In this document: one piece after another, positions 1 through 8,250 of the stretch
Layout of the letters: the number at the start of each line of letters is the position of its first letter
Numbering within the stretch: position 1 is the stretch's first letter
NCBI RefSeq assembly: GCF_003952225.1
Contig: NZ_CP034437.1
Location: forward strand, 3,532,001-3,596,000
Direction: 5' to 3'
Source of the DNA: Paenibacillus albus
GTDB taxonomy: Bacteria; Bacillota; Bacilli; Paenibacillales; Paenibacillaceae
Length of the DNA: 64,000 nt
Program-made: the position numbers and the translations under genes
Notes under the pieces: model-generated
Told to the model about the DNA's origin: nothing
The model's input: the letters and a program-made list of their open reading frames with translations, nothing else
Databases searched by the model: none

Positions 1-45
1 TTCAACGCCAAAAAGCGTCAAAGCGTAACCGGACAACATGTGTGA
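1..45 (+). CDS. C-terminal end of an upstream gene (partial)
   Basis: An open frame enters from the left edge and ends at a TGA at 43-45, giving only 14 residues. It lies 15 bases before the chorismate mutase start, with the GGGAGAGG ribosome binding site of that gene in between, so the two would be co-transcribed. The fragment is too short to identify, and chance openness cannot be excluded. Confidence 0.3.
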   Translation, partial: FNAKKRQSVTGQHV

Positions 46-60
46 AGGGAGAGGCAAGAA

Positions 61-342
61 ATGACAGTTGACTTGCAGGAACTAAGAGTTCAAATTGATG
101 CCATTGATAAACAAATGATTGCCTTGCTTGCAGAGCGTTTTCAGCTGACAGAAGAGGTAGGCAAATATAAAGCGGAGCATCAGCTTCCTCCGCAAGATAC
201 GGTTCGTGAAGCACAGCAGTTTGTGAAGATAGCCGAGTTGTCTGAGCAGCACGGCTTGAATCCTCAATATGCGTCAGAGATATACAGACGTATCATTGAT
301 ATTGTTATTGCAAACCATCGGGAGCTGCTGGTGAAGGCTTAG
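61..342 (+). CDS. Chorismate mutase (AroQ class)
   Basis: A 93-residue all-helical protein of the AroQ type, which rearranges chorismate to prephenate, the first step toward phenylalanine and tyrosine. The pattern is clear: LRxxIDxID near residue 8, LLAER (about 22-26), the K in VGKYKAEH, the VREAQ segment near 49, and the EIYRRIID helix near 73. The length fits a stand-alone mutase domain with no fused DAHP synthase or prephenate dehydratase. The ATG follows GGGAGAGGCAAGAA at a good distance. A terminator follows, so it ends its transcript. A chorismate synthase gene lies elsewhere in the window (29121), not beside it. Confidence 0.9.
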   Translation: MTVDLQELRVQIDAIDKQMIALLAERFQLTEEVGKYKAEHQLPPQDTVREAQQFVKIAELSEQHGLNPQYASEIYRRIIDIVIANHRELLVKA

Positions 343-365
343 AGGAATATTTCGTGTTAAAGATG

Positions 366-397
366 AAATGACCTGCCGGAAGGCGAGGTCATTTTTG
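366..397 (+). terminator. Rho-independent terminator after chorismate mutase
   Basis: ATGACCT and AGGTCAT arms enclose a short loop and are followed by a T run, 24 bases after the chorismate mutase stop. Confidence 0.75.
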
Positions 398-471
398 CTT
401 TTTGCAGGATCGTTTAATGATAATCGAGAAAACAAAAGATGGTAAATCTATGAGGAATGGATGGGATCATC

Positions 472-912
472 ATGGTTTCAATTCGAAGAGCAGCTGAGAA
501 CGACCTTACAGCTGTTGCAAGACTATCTGAAATATGGACGTCCGAAAATATTACGCATGGTTTAGGCGCAAATAACGAAGAGCTCTTAAGAGGATATATT
601 GGTGAGTACTTCTGGGTAGCGGAATTGGACTCAGAAATTGTGGGTTATATCACAGGTACCGTTCATGAGAGTGATGGATTGGCTGTCATCGAGAAAGGCG
701 AGCAATATCTTGAGATCGACGAAGTGTACGTGCTTCCGGAATATCGGAGTATGAAGTTGGGTCATTTATTAGTGGATACCATTCTCCAAACTTCAGAAGA
801 GAACGGCATTACTCGTTCCGTTGTTTATTCAGCGAGCAAGCAGTGGCAACAAATTGTCGGATTTTACGAGAAGCATGGTTTTAAAATGTGGTTTGTTCAA
901 ATGTATCGGTAG
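472..912 (+). CDS. GNAT family N-acetyltransferase
   Basis: A small acetyl-CoA-dependent acetyltransferase of about 146 residues. The GNAT core is visible: a beta strand with IDEVYVLPEYRSMKLGHLL, where R/Q-x-x-G-x-G/A (here RSMKLG) binds the CoA pyrophosphate, and a C-terminal VGFYEKHGFK motif typical of these folds. The substrate is unknown. I chose the ATG at 472, because GAGGAATGG lies upstream at a workable distance; an in-frame ATG at 457 sits almost on top of that site. The gene stands alone between terminators and starts a run of small enzyme genes. Confidence 0.85.
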   Translation: MVSIRRAAENDLTAVARLSEIWTSENITHGLGANNEELLRGYIGEYFWVAELDSEIVGYITGTVHESDGLAVIEKGEQYLEIDEVYVLPEYRSMKLGHLLVDTILQTSEENGITRSVVYSASKQWQQIVGFYEKHGFKMWFVQMYR

Positions 913-1011
913 CTCGATAGGACGAAACTATAAATGAAATAGATATTATATATTTAATGTATAAGTGAAATGGAGTTATGATGTCTTTACCAACTAATGG
1001 GAGATGATAGC

Positions 1012-1779
1012 ATGGACTCTATTCATGTTTGGCAAACCGAGCTGTACGATAAGAAGCTGAATTTTGTTTCTGAATTTGGTAAAGGTGTTGTTGAAGTTTT
1101 AAGCCCTGTCCGTGGAGAGAAAATATTGGATTTGGGATGTGGTACAGGAGATTTGGCGTATGAGATCTCGAAGGCCGGCGCTAATGTGATTGGCATGGAT
1201 TTATCCACACAGATGATTGGTTCTGCAAAAGAGAAATATCCTGAAATTAACTTTTTCGTTGGAGACGCCGAGAACTTCAAGCTTGATGAACAAGTTGATG
1301 CCGTATTCTCAAATGCAGCTTTACATTGGATGAAAAAACCTGAACAGGTCATTAAGTGCGTATGGGACTCGTTAAAACCAGGCGGAAGGTTTGTAGCTGA
1401 ATTCGGTGGTCAAGGAAATGTGGAGACAGTCACAAACGCAGCTAGCCAAGTGCTTGAACGAGATTATGGAATCGACGCATCCCAATTGAATCCCTGGTAC
1501 TTCCCAAGTATCGCGCAGTATAGCGCTCTGTTAGAGCAACAAGGATTTCGGGTTACGTATGCCGTTCATTTCGACAGACCGACAAGAATGCAAGATGGCG
1601 AGAACGGATTGAATATATGGCTAACAGGGTTAGCTGACGACTTATTTAGCGGACTATCTATTGAGCAGAAGGAAGACGCCATTCACAAGATCGAAGCTGA
1701 AGCTCGTGAAGAATTATTCAAAGATGGCGATTGGTATATAGACTACAAACGGATTAGGGTTAAAGCTATTAAACGATAA
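1012..1779 (+). CDS. Class I SAM-dependent methyltransferase
   Basis: A 255-residue Rossmann-fold methyltransferase. Motif I, ILDLGCGTGDLAYE, lies near residue 40 and the acidic ribose-binding residue is in IGMDLS. The post-II region (AVFSNAALHWM) and GGRFVAEFGG resemble the trans-aconitate methyltransferase and ubiquinone-type groups, so a small acid or a metabolite is a plausible substrate. The ATG at 1012 has GGGAGATG eight bases upstream; the ATG at 997 lacks a site. A terminator follows. Confidence 0.85.
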   Translation: MDSIHVWQTELYDKKLNFVSEFGKGVVEVLSPVRGEKILDLGCGTGDLAYEISKAGANVIGMDLSTQMIGSAKEKYPEINFFVGDAENFKLDEQVDAVFSNAALHWMKKPEQVIKCVWDSLKPGGRFVAEFGGQGNVETVTNAASQVLERDYGIDASQLNPWYFPSIAQYSALLEQQGFRVTYAVHFDRPTRMQDGENGLNIWLTGLADDLFSGLSIEQKEDAIHKIEAEAREELFKDGDWYIDYKRIRVKAIKR

Positions 1780-1814
1780 CGGTTTGAGGCGAGATTGCAG
1801 TATCGAGTCATGTT

Positions 1815-1846
1815 GGCACCTGATTGTAACAATCGGGTGCCTTTTC
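1815..1846 (+). terminator. Rho-independent terminator
   Basis: GGCACCTGATTG pairs with CAATCGGGTGCC around a short loop and is followed by TTTT. It closes the methyltransferase transcript. Confidence 0.8.
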
Positions 1847-1918
1847 GATACCATAAAACAGGAAATATTACTTTATAAGTGGAACTAATTGGTTATAATT
1901 TAAGTGGAAATCTGAAAT

Positions 1919-2095
1919 ATGGGGACTCCCGATCTTCTGATTAGAACAAGCGGCGAGAAAAGGATGAGTAACTTCTTACTTTGGCAATCCGCGGATACGG
2001 AGCTGTGGTTCACAGATGAAATGTGGCCTGACTTTAATGAGGAACTTCTGTATACGGCAATCATAGATTATCAATCTCGGAAGAAGATAAGATAG
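1919..2095 (+). pseudogene. Truncated isoprenyl (undecaprenyl-PP) synthase remnant
   Basis: A 58-codon open frame matches only the C-terminal part of the UppS/cis-prenyltransferase family. [20 protein letters not shown] is the characteristic RTSGExRxSNFxxWQ signature, which carries the conserved arginines that bind isopentenyl-PP. It is followed by [12 protein letters not shown], the usual end of the catalytic core. Family members are about 240-260 residues, so some 190 residues with the Walker-like DGNGRWA start are missing, and nothing resembling them lies upstream. It has an ATG but no strong ribosome site. I read it as the relic of a second uppS copy; a tiny expressed protein is less likely. 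Confidence 0.8.
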
Positions 2096-2139
2096 ACCTA
2101 GCAGAGTACATAGAAAAGAATGAATAGAAGGAGAGAACC

Positions 2140-2742
2140 ATGAATAAAGCAGATCTGGCAAAATCATATGATATAGACTCACAAAGAAGAGCAAATTCAA
2201 AATCTGCGGATTGGAAGCTGGTGGAGCGAGCTGAATTTCTTGCCAAATTGCGCTCATCAAATAAAAGAAGCTTGCTTGAAATCGGTGCCGGAACAGGGCT
2301 TGATAGTCTTTACTTTAAAGATGCCGGTCTTGAAGTAACGAGCGTAGATTTGTCGCCGGAAATGATCCGATACTGCAAGGAAAAGGGGCTTCAAGCATAC
2401 GTAATGGATTTCTATAACTTGGAGTTTCCGGACGATACCTTCGAAGCCGTATATTCGCTGAACTGTCTCTTACATGTTCCTAAAAGCGAAATCGGTGATG
2501 TTCTTCAAGAAATTAAGCGAGTAATGAAACCGGGTGCTTTGTTCTTTATGGGCCTTTATGGCGGAAACAATTCAGAAGGTATATGGGAGAATGATTGGTG
2601 CGAGCCCAAACGTTTCTTTGCCTCTTATTCCGATCAAGCGATAAGAGCCGTTGCAGCAGAGCATTTTCACGAAATTAGTTTTCATACCGTTGCGCTACAA
2701 GAGGGGCAACTTTTTTTTCAAGCTCTGATTCTACAGAAATAA
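2140..2742 (+). CDS. Class I SAM-dependent methyltransferase
   Basis: A 200-residue methyltransferase. Motif I (LLEIGAGTGLDSLYF) is near residue 42, the acidic residue is in VTSVDLSPEMI, and a motif IV-like stretch (YSLNCLLHV) is near 107. VMKPGALFFMGLYGG marks the post-IV strand. The substrate is unknown, and the compact Methyltransf_11/25-type fold suggests a small molecule. The ATG follows AGAAGGAGAGAACC at good spacing. The histidine phosphatase gene begins 32 bases downstream, so they are probably co-transcribed. Confidence 0.85.
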   Translation: MNKADLAKSYDIDSQRRANSKSADWKLVERAEFLAKLRSSNKRSLLEIGAGTGLDSLYFKDAGLEVTSVDLSPEMIRYCKEKGLQAYVMDFYNLEFPDDTFEAVYSLNCLLHVPKSEIGDVLQEIKRVMKPGALFFMGLYGGNNSEGIWENDWCEPKRFFASYSDQAIRAVAAEHFHEISFHTVALQEGQLFFQALILQK

Positions 2743-2774
2743 TAGAAGGATGCTTCTGAACAGGGGATGACTCG

Positions 2775-3350
2775 ATGACAACTATAGCATTCGTTCGGCA
2801 TGGAATCACGGATTGGAATTATGAAAGAAGAGCACAAGGGCAGAGCGACATCCCTCTAAACGGCGAAGGAAGACAACAAGCCATTACATTAGCAGTTCGT
2901 ATGCAGACGGAGAAGTGGGATCTGATCTTCTCGAGTGACCTCTCCAGAGCGAAAGAAACAGCGGATATTGTAGCCGATATGCTTGAGATGAGCGTGGTAA
3001 CGGATCAGCGACTGAGAGAAATGCATAAGGGAGAGACAGAAGGGACTACTCTCGAAGAGCGAGTAAGCCGATGGGGAAGTCAGTGGGAGAGCCAGTCACT
3101 TGGAATCGAGTCAGATGAGTTAGTCATGAATAGAGGAACCTCCTTCGTTACCGATATTGCAAAGGCTTACCATGGTCAAAGAATAATAATCGTGAGTCAT
3201 GGTGCATTAATCGGTTTAACTATAAAGCAACTAATCCCACAGTTGAATATTGACGTGCATTTCAATAACACCTCTGTTACAACGCTTAACTTCAACGGTA
3301 CGGAGTGGGATTGCGAGCTGTTCAACTGTGCGAAACACCTCAGAACATGA
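2775..3350 (+). CDS. Histidine phosphatase family protein
   Basis: A 191-residue member of the phosphoglycerate-mutase-like superfamily. The phosphorylated histidine is in FVRHGITDWN near the N-terminus, the second catalytic arginine in FSSDLSRAKETA, the acid residue in REMHKGETEG, and the last histidine in IIIVSHGALIG. This resembles CobC/PhoE-type phosphatases of small phosphorylated metabolites. Its stop overlaps the start of the next gene as ATGA, which suggests translational coupling. It follows GGGATGACTCG upstream of ATG. The exact substrate cannot be read from the sequence. Confidence 0.88.
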   Translation: MTTIAFVRHGITDWNYERRAQGQSDIPLNGEGRQQAITLAVRMQTEKWDLIFSSDLSRAKETADIVADMLEMSVVTDQRLREMHKGETEGTTLEERVSRWGSQWESQSLGIESDELVMNRGTSFVTDIAKAYHGQRIIIVSHGALIGLTIKQLIPQLNIDVHFNNTSVTTLNFNGTEWDCELFNCAKHLRT

Positions 3351-4162
3351 CCATTTTTATAACGATCACTATATTGGCATTTGCATTTATTGTATCTATT
3401 GTATATCAAACCCTGTGGGTGAAATGCTCCTATCACCGGATTGGACTTGGGAAGTCCAAGTCAAGCTTAAAAGTTGTCCAATTATCTGACCTCCACGGTC
3501 GAATCCGGTTTATCAATGGTTCATTAAGCAGTCTAGTGAACAGAATAAACCCTGACTGCGTAATGATTACAGGTGACCTCGCTTCTAAGAAAGGCCAGCT
3601 CGAGGGTGTGTTGAATGAGATTGCACGAATAAATTGTCCTAACCTATACTTCGTTCCAGGCAATTACGAACGTGAAGGATTAGATGGATTCCAAAAGAGA
3701 GTGTACTCCGCATCGGAATACAATTTCATCATTCAGTCACTTCAGGGCTTAAATGTTGCTGTGCTCGAGAACAGCGGCAGTACGATTGAATGGAATGGCA
3801 AGAAGTGTCTCGTTTACGGTTTCGATAACTCCATATACGGCAATGAACGACTGACATGGAGCAAGGAAGACATGGCGAGCGCTGATTGTGTGATTATGTT
3901 AGCGCACTCGCCGAGTATCCTAACATTTATTGAAAACAAGCAGCTTACATATGATTTGTTATTAGCAGGTCATACGCATGGCGGCCAGATTCGGCTGCTG
4001 AATAAAACCATCGGGGCTTATAAAGGCTGTCATGTCGGACTAAAGCAAACCAACAAACGCAGCCACTTCTATATTAATCGTGGTTTAGGAACAGTGAAAA
4101 TTCCGCTACGTGTCGCTTGCTTCCCTGAGATTGCGGTATTCGAGATAGGAATTTGTACGTAG
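3347..4162 (+). CDS. Membrane-anchored metallophosphoesterase (YkuE/YaeI-like)
   Basis: A 271-residue calcineurin-like phosphoesterase with an N-terminal membrane segment (about residues 3-22) and the catalytic domain behind it. Metal-site motifs appear in order: LSDLHG, MITGDLA, VPGNYE, LAHSP and AGHTHGGQ. The third motif is normally GNHE; here the catalytic histidine is replaced by tyrosine, which may reduce or change activity. Relatives act on cell-surface or lipid phosphates such as UDP-diacylglucosamine. The start at 3347 overlaps the preceding stop (ATGA); an upstream in-frame ATG at 3305 lies inside the previous gene and would add a non-conserved stretch. Confidence 0.85.
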   Translation: MTIFITITILAFAFIVSIVYQTLWVKCSYHRIGLGKSKSSLKVVQLSDLHGRIRFINGSLSSLVNRINPDCVMITGDLASKKGQLEGVLNEIARINCPNLYFVPGNYEREGLDGFQKRVYSASEYNFIIQSLQGLNVAVLENSGSTIEWNGKKCLVYGFDNSIYGNERLTWSKEDMASADCVIMLAHSPSILTFIENKQLTYDLLLAGHTHGGQIRLLNKTIGAYKGCHVGLKQTNKRSHFYINRGLGTVKIPLRVACFPEIAVFEIGICT

Positions 4163-4215
4163 ATATTTGGTTGACTTTGCAATCAAACGGACTATACTGT
4201 AAATAATAACCAACA

Positions 4216-4482
4216 GCTATGAATGGAAAAAGTACTCTGATGGCATTGTCAAAGCGATCCGGCGAATGGTGAGAGGTCCGGAACAATGCTCCGGACGAAT
4301 GGTTCCGTTCGCTTCAATCCGAACGTTGCTTCACGCAATTAGTAGGCGTTGACGGTAAGTCCCTCCGTTATCTAGGGGACTCGTGTTAGCAGCTTGACAC
4401 GAATGAGTGCGATCAGTGATCGAATTCGGGTGGTATCGCGGAGTTAACACTTCGTCCCTATTTAGGGGCGAAGTGTTTTTTT
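4216..4482 (+). promoter_or_regulatory. T-box riboswitch leader of trpS
   Basis: The 340-base stretch before trpS holds a T-box leader. Positions 4428-4441 read GGGTGGTATCGCGG, the conserved antiterminator that pairs with the uncharged tRNA acceptor end. A strong terminator follows: AACACTTCGTCCC (4446-4458) with GGGGCGAAGTGTT (4465-4477) and a T run. The distal Stem I loop is GGTGAGAG near 4267. A UGG at 4300-4302 in the 3' side of Stem I is a candidate Trp specifier, but I did not fold the RNA. Uncharged tRNA-Trp would favour read-through into trpS. Confidence 0.9.
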
Positions 4483-4506
4483 ATTTTAAAATAGGGGGTT
4501 AAACGT

Positions 4507-5490
4507 ATGAAGCGAGTATTGTCGGGAATTAAACCAAGCGGTGAGCTGAATATTGGAGGCTTCGGCGGAGCGCTGAACCAGTTTGTTTCTATGCAGCATG
4601 ATTATGAATGTTTCTATTTTATTCCGGATCTTCATGCCGTAACGGTACCTCAAGATCCGAAGGAACTATTCCAGCGTTCCAAAGACATTGCGGCATTCTA
4701 TATTGCGGCTGGAATTGATCCCAATAAAGCAACTTTATTCATTCAATCTCACGTTCCTGCTCATGTTGAGTTAGGGTGGTTGATGGAAACACAAGCGTAT
4801 TTCGGCGAAATGAATCGGATGACGCAATTCAAAGAAAAGTCCAATGGTCGAGATACGGTTAGCTCGGCATTATTTACTTATCCGGCGTTAATGGCAGCAG
4901 ATATTTTGCTTTACCAGGCTACCCACGTCCCCGTAGGCGATGATCAGAAACAGCACTTGGAATTGACCCGAGATTTGGCGGAGCGCTTTAACAGTCGGTA
5001 TGAAGTCATATTCACAGTTCCAGAGCCTATCATTCAAACCATTGGTTCAAGGATTATGGGGTTGGACGATCCGTCGAAAAAAATGAGCAAGAGCAACCCG
5101 AATATAAGCAGCTACGTTCTGATGCTGGATAAGCCGGAAGACATTCGGAAGAAGATTTCCAGAGCCGTGACAGATTCTGAAATGACGGTTCGCTATGACT
5201 GGGATAATAAGCCGGCGGTGAGCAATCTTATTGAGATCTATTCGGTGTTCTCGGGCGAAACGATCGAGCAGATTGAAAGTCAGTATGCAGGACAAGGATA
5301 TGGCGGATTCAAAAAAAACCTCGCAGAAGTCATTATCGAGAAGCTGATCCCCATTCAGCAGAGATATTATGAAATTGTTGATTCCGATGAATTGACCCTC
5401 ATTCTGAAGAATGGTGCTGCAAAAGCAGCGGAGGTCGCGAGTGAAACACTCGTTAAGGCGAAGAAAGCGATGGGGTTTGTGACGTTTTAA
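4507..5490 (+). CDS. trpS: Tryptophan--tRNA ligase
   Basis: A 327-residue class I aminoacyl-tRNA synthetase that charges tRNA-Trp. The adenylate-binding signature region appears as IKPSGELNIGGFGG (the HIGH equivalent), followed by MQHDYECFYFIPDLHAVT, ATLFIQSHVPAH, MTQFKEK, VPVGDDQKQHLELTRD and the KMSKS loop (KKMSKSNPN). The length fits bacterial TrpRS. GGGGG precedes the ATG. The Trp T-box leader directly upstream independently supports the identity. In the HIGH region it differs from the usual Bacillus form (LGNYIGA), so it could be a second TrpRS; that needs the rest of the genome. Confidence 0.95.
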   Translation: MKRVLSGIKPSGELNIGGFGGALNQFVSMQHDYECFYFIPDLHAVTVPQDPKELFQRSKDIAAFYIAAGIDPNKATLFIQSHVPAHVELGWLMETQAYFGEMNRMTQFKEKSNGRDTVSSALFTYPALMAADILLYQATHVPVGDDQKQHLELTRDLAERFNSRYEVIFTVPEPIIQTIGSRIMGLDDPSKKMSKSNPNISSYVLMLDKPEDIRKKISRAVTDSEMTVRYDWDNKPAVSNLIEIYSVFSGETIEQIESQYAGQGYGGFKKNLAEVIIEKLIPIQQRYYEIVDSDELTLILKNGAAKAAEVASETLVKAKKAMGFVTF

Positions 5491-5517
5491 TATTTGAAAA
5501 TAGAAGGAGGAAGCCAT

Positions 5518-6045
5518 ATGCAACGAATTGCAATTGATATGGACGAAGTGATAGCGGACTTTAACTCGAAGCACTTAAGTGTGTTTAATCGCGAATACAA
5601 TGAAACACTGACTGCGCGTGACTTGATGGGAACACGGCTAAGGGAGCTTCGCCCACATTTGAAGAATGAAATAATCGCTTACTTGAAAGATCCTGAGTTC
5701 TTCAGCGATCTAGAAGTGATGAAGGATAGTCAAGAAGTCATCCGGGAATTAAGCGAACAGTATGAAGTGTTTATCACTACAGCAGCGATGGAGTTTCCGA
5801 CTTCCTTCTCCGCGAAGTATGCTTGGTTAAAGGAGCATTTCCCCTTCCTCGATGAGCTGAACTTTGTTTTCTGCGGTGATAAGAGCATTATCCATGCGGA
5901 TTACCTCATTGATGATAATCATAGGCACTTTCAGCGCTTCCAAGGACAAGGCATTTTGTTCACCGCACCGCACAATATTAACGAAACCGGTTACGTTAGG
6001 GTCAATAATTGGTTGGAAGTACGGGAGTATTTTAAATCCAATTGA
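5518..6045 (+). CDS. 5'(3')-deoxyribonucleotidase-like HAD phosphatase (NT5C type)
   Basis: A 175-residue haloacid-dehalogenase phosphatase. The N-terminus IAIDMDEVIADF is the DxDxV/T nucleophile motif of 5'-deoxyribonucleotidases, and HADYLIDDN near residue 125 carries the metal-binding aspartates. EVFITTAAMEFPTSF is the threonine motif region. Members remove phosphate from (deoxy)nucleoside monophosphates. The ATG at 5518 follows GAAGGAGGAAGCC, an excellent site, so I reject the in-frame upstream start at 5494. It lies 27 bases after trpS with no terminator seen, so read-through from the T-box transcript is likely. Confidence 0.85.
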   Translation: MQRIAIDMDEVIADFNSKHLSVFNREYNETLTARDLMGTRLRELRPHLKNEIIAYLKDPEFFSDLEVMKDSQEVIRELSEQYEVFITTAAMEFPTSFSAKYAWLKEHFPFLDELNFVFCGDKSIIHADYLIDDNHRHFQRFQGQGILFTAPHNINETGYVRVNNWLEVREYFKSN

Positions 6046-6061
6046 AGGGAGCGTCCACGAT

Positions 6062-6646
6062 TTGGAAATTATTTTCGTTCGTCATGGTCAAGGTGTCCAT
6101 AACACAAATATCCCCGACAGACTAAACACCGTGAATCCACACCTTACTGAAAGAGGTCGTCAGCAGGTAACTGCATTGAAGTCAGAATTCGCATTTCATG
6201 AGGATGATGTGTTCATTGTCAGCCCGACGATAAGGACGATTGAGACCGTGAACATTATGTCTAGCGATCTGAATTCACCTCATAAATATGTGAGCCCGCT
6301 GGTAGGACCGCGAATGTTTCCAATGCCGTCAAACCCGGAAGCTTTTGCATCAAAATGTGATTTAAACTACCCGCTTTGTGAGATCACGAAAGACCATTCG
6401 GACTTTATCGTACTGGAAGAGGATAATCAACAATTATGGAACTTGGGCGTTAATACGCTAAAGGAGTCGGAGTTCATACCGCTCGGATGGAGTCTAATTA
6501 ATTGGTTGAAGAAGCTGGCTGCTAAGAGAGTTTTCATTGTGGCTCATGACGGCACGATCACCAACTATCGTATTTTGTTAGGAGAAAGTGGGTTAACGAG
6601 GTCCGATTTCTTGGGAGAAGCCGGTTGGTACAAAATGAATATATAA
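6062..6646 (+). CDS. Histidine phosphatase family protein (TTG start)
   Basis: A 194-residue phosphoglycerate-mutase-like protein. EIIFVRHGQGVHN holds the catalytic histidine, SPTIRTIETVNI the arginine, and IVAHDGTITN the second histidine. It belongs to a branch with an inserted loop (residues 78-100), seen in SixA/YhfR-like proteins of Bacillales. I place the start at TTG 6062 behind GAAGGGAGCG, because the family begins right at the RHG strand; upstream in-frame codons overlap the preceding gene and look non-coding. It follows the nucleotidase by 16 bases, so one operon is likely. Confidence 0.8.
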   Translation: MEIIFVRHGQGVHNTNIPDRLNTVNPHLTERGRQQVTALKSEFAFHEDDVFIVSPTIRTIETVNIMSSDLNSPHKYVSPLVGPRMFPMPSNPEAFASKCDLNYPLCEITKDHSDFIVLEEDNQQLWNLGVNTLKESEFIPLGWSLINWLKKLAAKRVFIVAHDGTITNYRILLGESGLTRSDFLGEAGWYKMNI

Positions 6647-6908
6647 CGATGGGTCATATTCACATGGACAAATCCGAAACGGTATACTAATTGCAATAGG
6701 AATCGGGATATAAAGGAGAATCTGCAGCATGCTGCTCCTCACTCTCATCTAAACCAAAGTGTAGCTCGTGGTGCGAAAGCGTTCGAACACGCCATGCTTA
6801 AACTTGTCTATTAAGGCAGGTTTATTTGGGCTTCTTTTGCCATTACGCTGCCGGAAGAATGAGATGGACGGTATTCGTAAGATAAACTTTATATCCGGAG
6901 GGTTCCCA

Positions 6909-8177
6909 TTGAAACCTATAAAGAAGAGTGGATTGCGTACTCTTTATTTGCTCATGATCGTGGAGGGCTTGTCGATGCTCGGCGCGCGCATGACCTCTAT
7001 GTCGATAGGGATTTGGCTTTACAATTCAACGCATCAAACGACGCCGCTCCTATGGATCGCATTATTTAACGAGCTTCCCGCAATGCTTGCCGGGAGTATT
7101 GCCGGAATCGTAGTAGACCGGTTTCCTAAACGAATCGTGCTGTTGGTGAGCGATACGGGGCAAGCGATTGGCAGCGCATTGTTAGTGATGAGTCTTTGGT
7201 TTGGCTTTTTTAGTCTGCCGTTATTATTATCGATTGTCTTCCTTCAAGGGATTTGCGCCATGTTTCAAAGCCCTGCCATGCAAACGGTCACAGTTATGCT
7301 GACAAACGAGGATCAGCGGGACCGGGTTAACGGCATAAGAGAAACCATATTTCCGTTTGCCGGAATCATTGCGCCAGCACTCGTAGGCTTACTTTACTCA
7401 CCGCTTGGAATAACAGGTATTGTGATCCTGGATGGCATTACTTTTCTCGTTTCGACGATTGTCCTGATTCATTTGAGATTGCCGGATGAGAGGAAGGAGA
7501 AGCCCATCGTAGATCATGGAAAAGTGTCATTTCACGACATGGTTGAAGGAATTGTGTTCATGTTTTGGCATCGCTGGATCGCATTTGCTGCTTACGTAGG
7601 CATAATCAACTTCCTATTGAACGGCACGCTAGAAATGGTAATTCCTTATGTATCACGGTCTTCGGGGGAAGTTGGCCCAGGAACCTCGTTTGTTCTTATC
7701 GCTATGAATGCAGGCGCGTTTGTGGGGGCTCTGATCGTAGCATCTGTAGGACGCTTCCGAGATCGAATTTTGACGATGTCGGTGGGGAATTTCTTTACAG
7801 GAATCATGTTTATCGTATTCGCGTTGGCCAAGGAGCCCGTTGGACTCGGAATAGCGTTGTTATTGCTGATGATACCGTTGCCCGTTGGCAACGCGATGCT
7901 GAGCTCCCACTTTCAAGCGGTAGTGCCCAACGAGCTGCAGGGGAGAGTATTCGCTTTTCTATACCAAATTAATATGACTTCCTCGGTGTTATCCTTTCTG
8001 GTCATGGGGCCTATCGTTGACCACGTTCTTCAGCCAGCGGCCAGAAATGGAGAGTTGCCTTGGCTAGTCTCTATCGTCGGTGATCATCCGGTCTCAGGGA
8101 TATCCATCCTTTATTTAGCAACAGGAATGGTAATCCTTGTACTCTCGTTTACGGTTATGATGCTTCGCAGGAAGTAA
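6909..8177 (+). CDS. MFS transporter (macrolide-efflux-like)
   Basis: A 422-residue major facilitator with about 12 membrane segments. The cytoplasmic motif A is GIVVDRFPKRIVLLVSD near residue 56, and helices 4-5 contain QGICAMFQSPAMQ, as in drug and siderophore exporters of the MFS_3 (macrolide efflux/EntS) type. The likely role is export of a small hydrophobic compound. GGAGGG at 6898-6903 lies just before the TTG at 6909, which I prefer; an earlier in-frame start (6768) would add 47 residues that do not look like a membrane protein N-terminus. The 260 bases upstream hold no recognised gene. Confidence 0.85.
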   Translation: MKPIKKSGLRTLYLLMIVEGLSMLGARMTSMSIGIWLYNSTHQTTPLLWIALFNELPAMLAGSIAGIVVDRFPKRIVLLVSDTGQAIGSALLVMSLWFGFFSLPLLLSIVFLQGICAMFQSPAMQTVTVMLTNEDQRDRVNGIRETIFPFAGIIAPALVGLLYSPLGITGIVILDGITFLVSTIVLIHLRLPDERKEKPIVDHGKVSFHDMVEGIVFMFWHRWIAFAAYVGIINFLLNGTLEMVIPYVSRSSGEVGPGTSFVLIAMNAGAFVGALIVASVGRFRDRILTMSVGNFFTGIMFIVFALAKEPVGLGIALLLLMIPLPVGNAMLSSHFQAVVPNELQGRVFAFLYQINMTSSVLSFLVMGPIVDHVLQPAARNGELPWLVSIVGDHPVSGISILYLATGMVILVLSFTVMMLRRK

Positions 8178-8197
8178 CGAGCCGAGTGTTAATTAAT

Positions 8198-8224
8198 AGG
8201 CTGCCGATGAGTGATCGGCAGCCT
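8198..8224 (+). terminator. GC-rich hairpin after MFS gene
   Basis: AGGCTGCCGAT pairs with ATCGGCAGCCT. There is no T run after it, so it may act as an mRNA 3' stabiliser or a weak terminator. Confidence 0.5.
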
Positions 8225-8250
8225 AAGTCGTCTGTGTGGAGGGGAACTTA

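Noticed and set aside
6647..6908. Possible leader peptide or gene start before the MFS gene
   Set aside because: Short frames only; none has a ribosome site together with a coding pattern.
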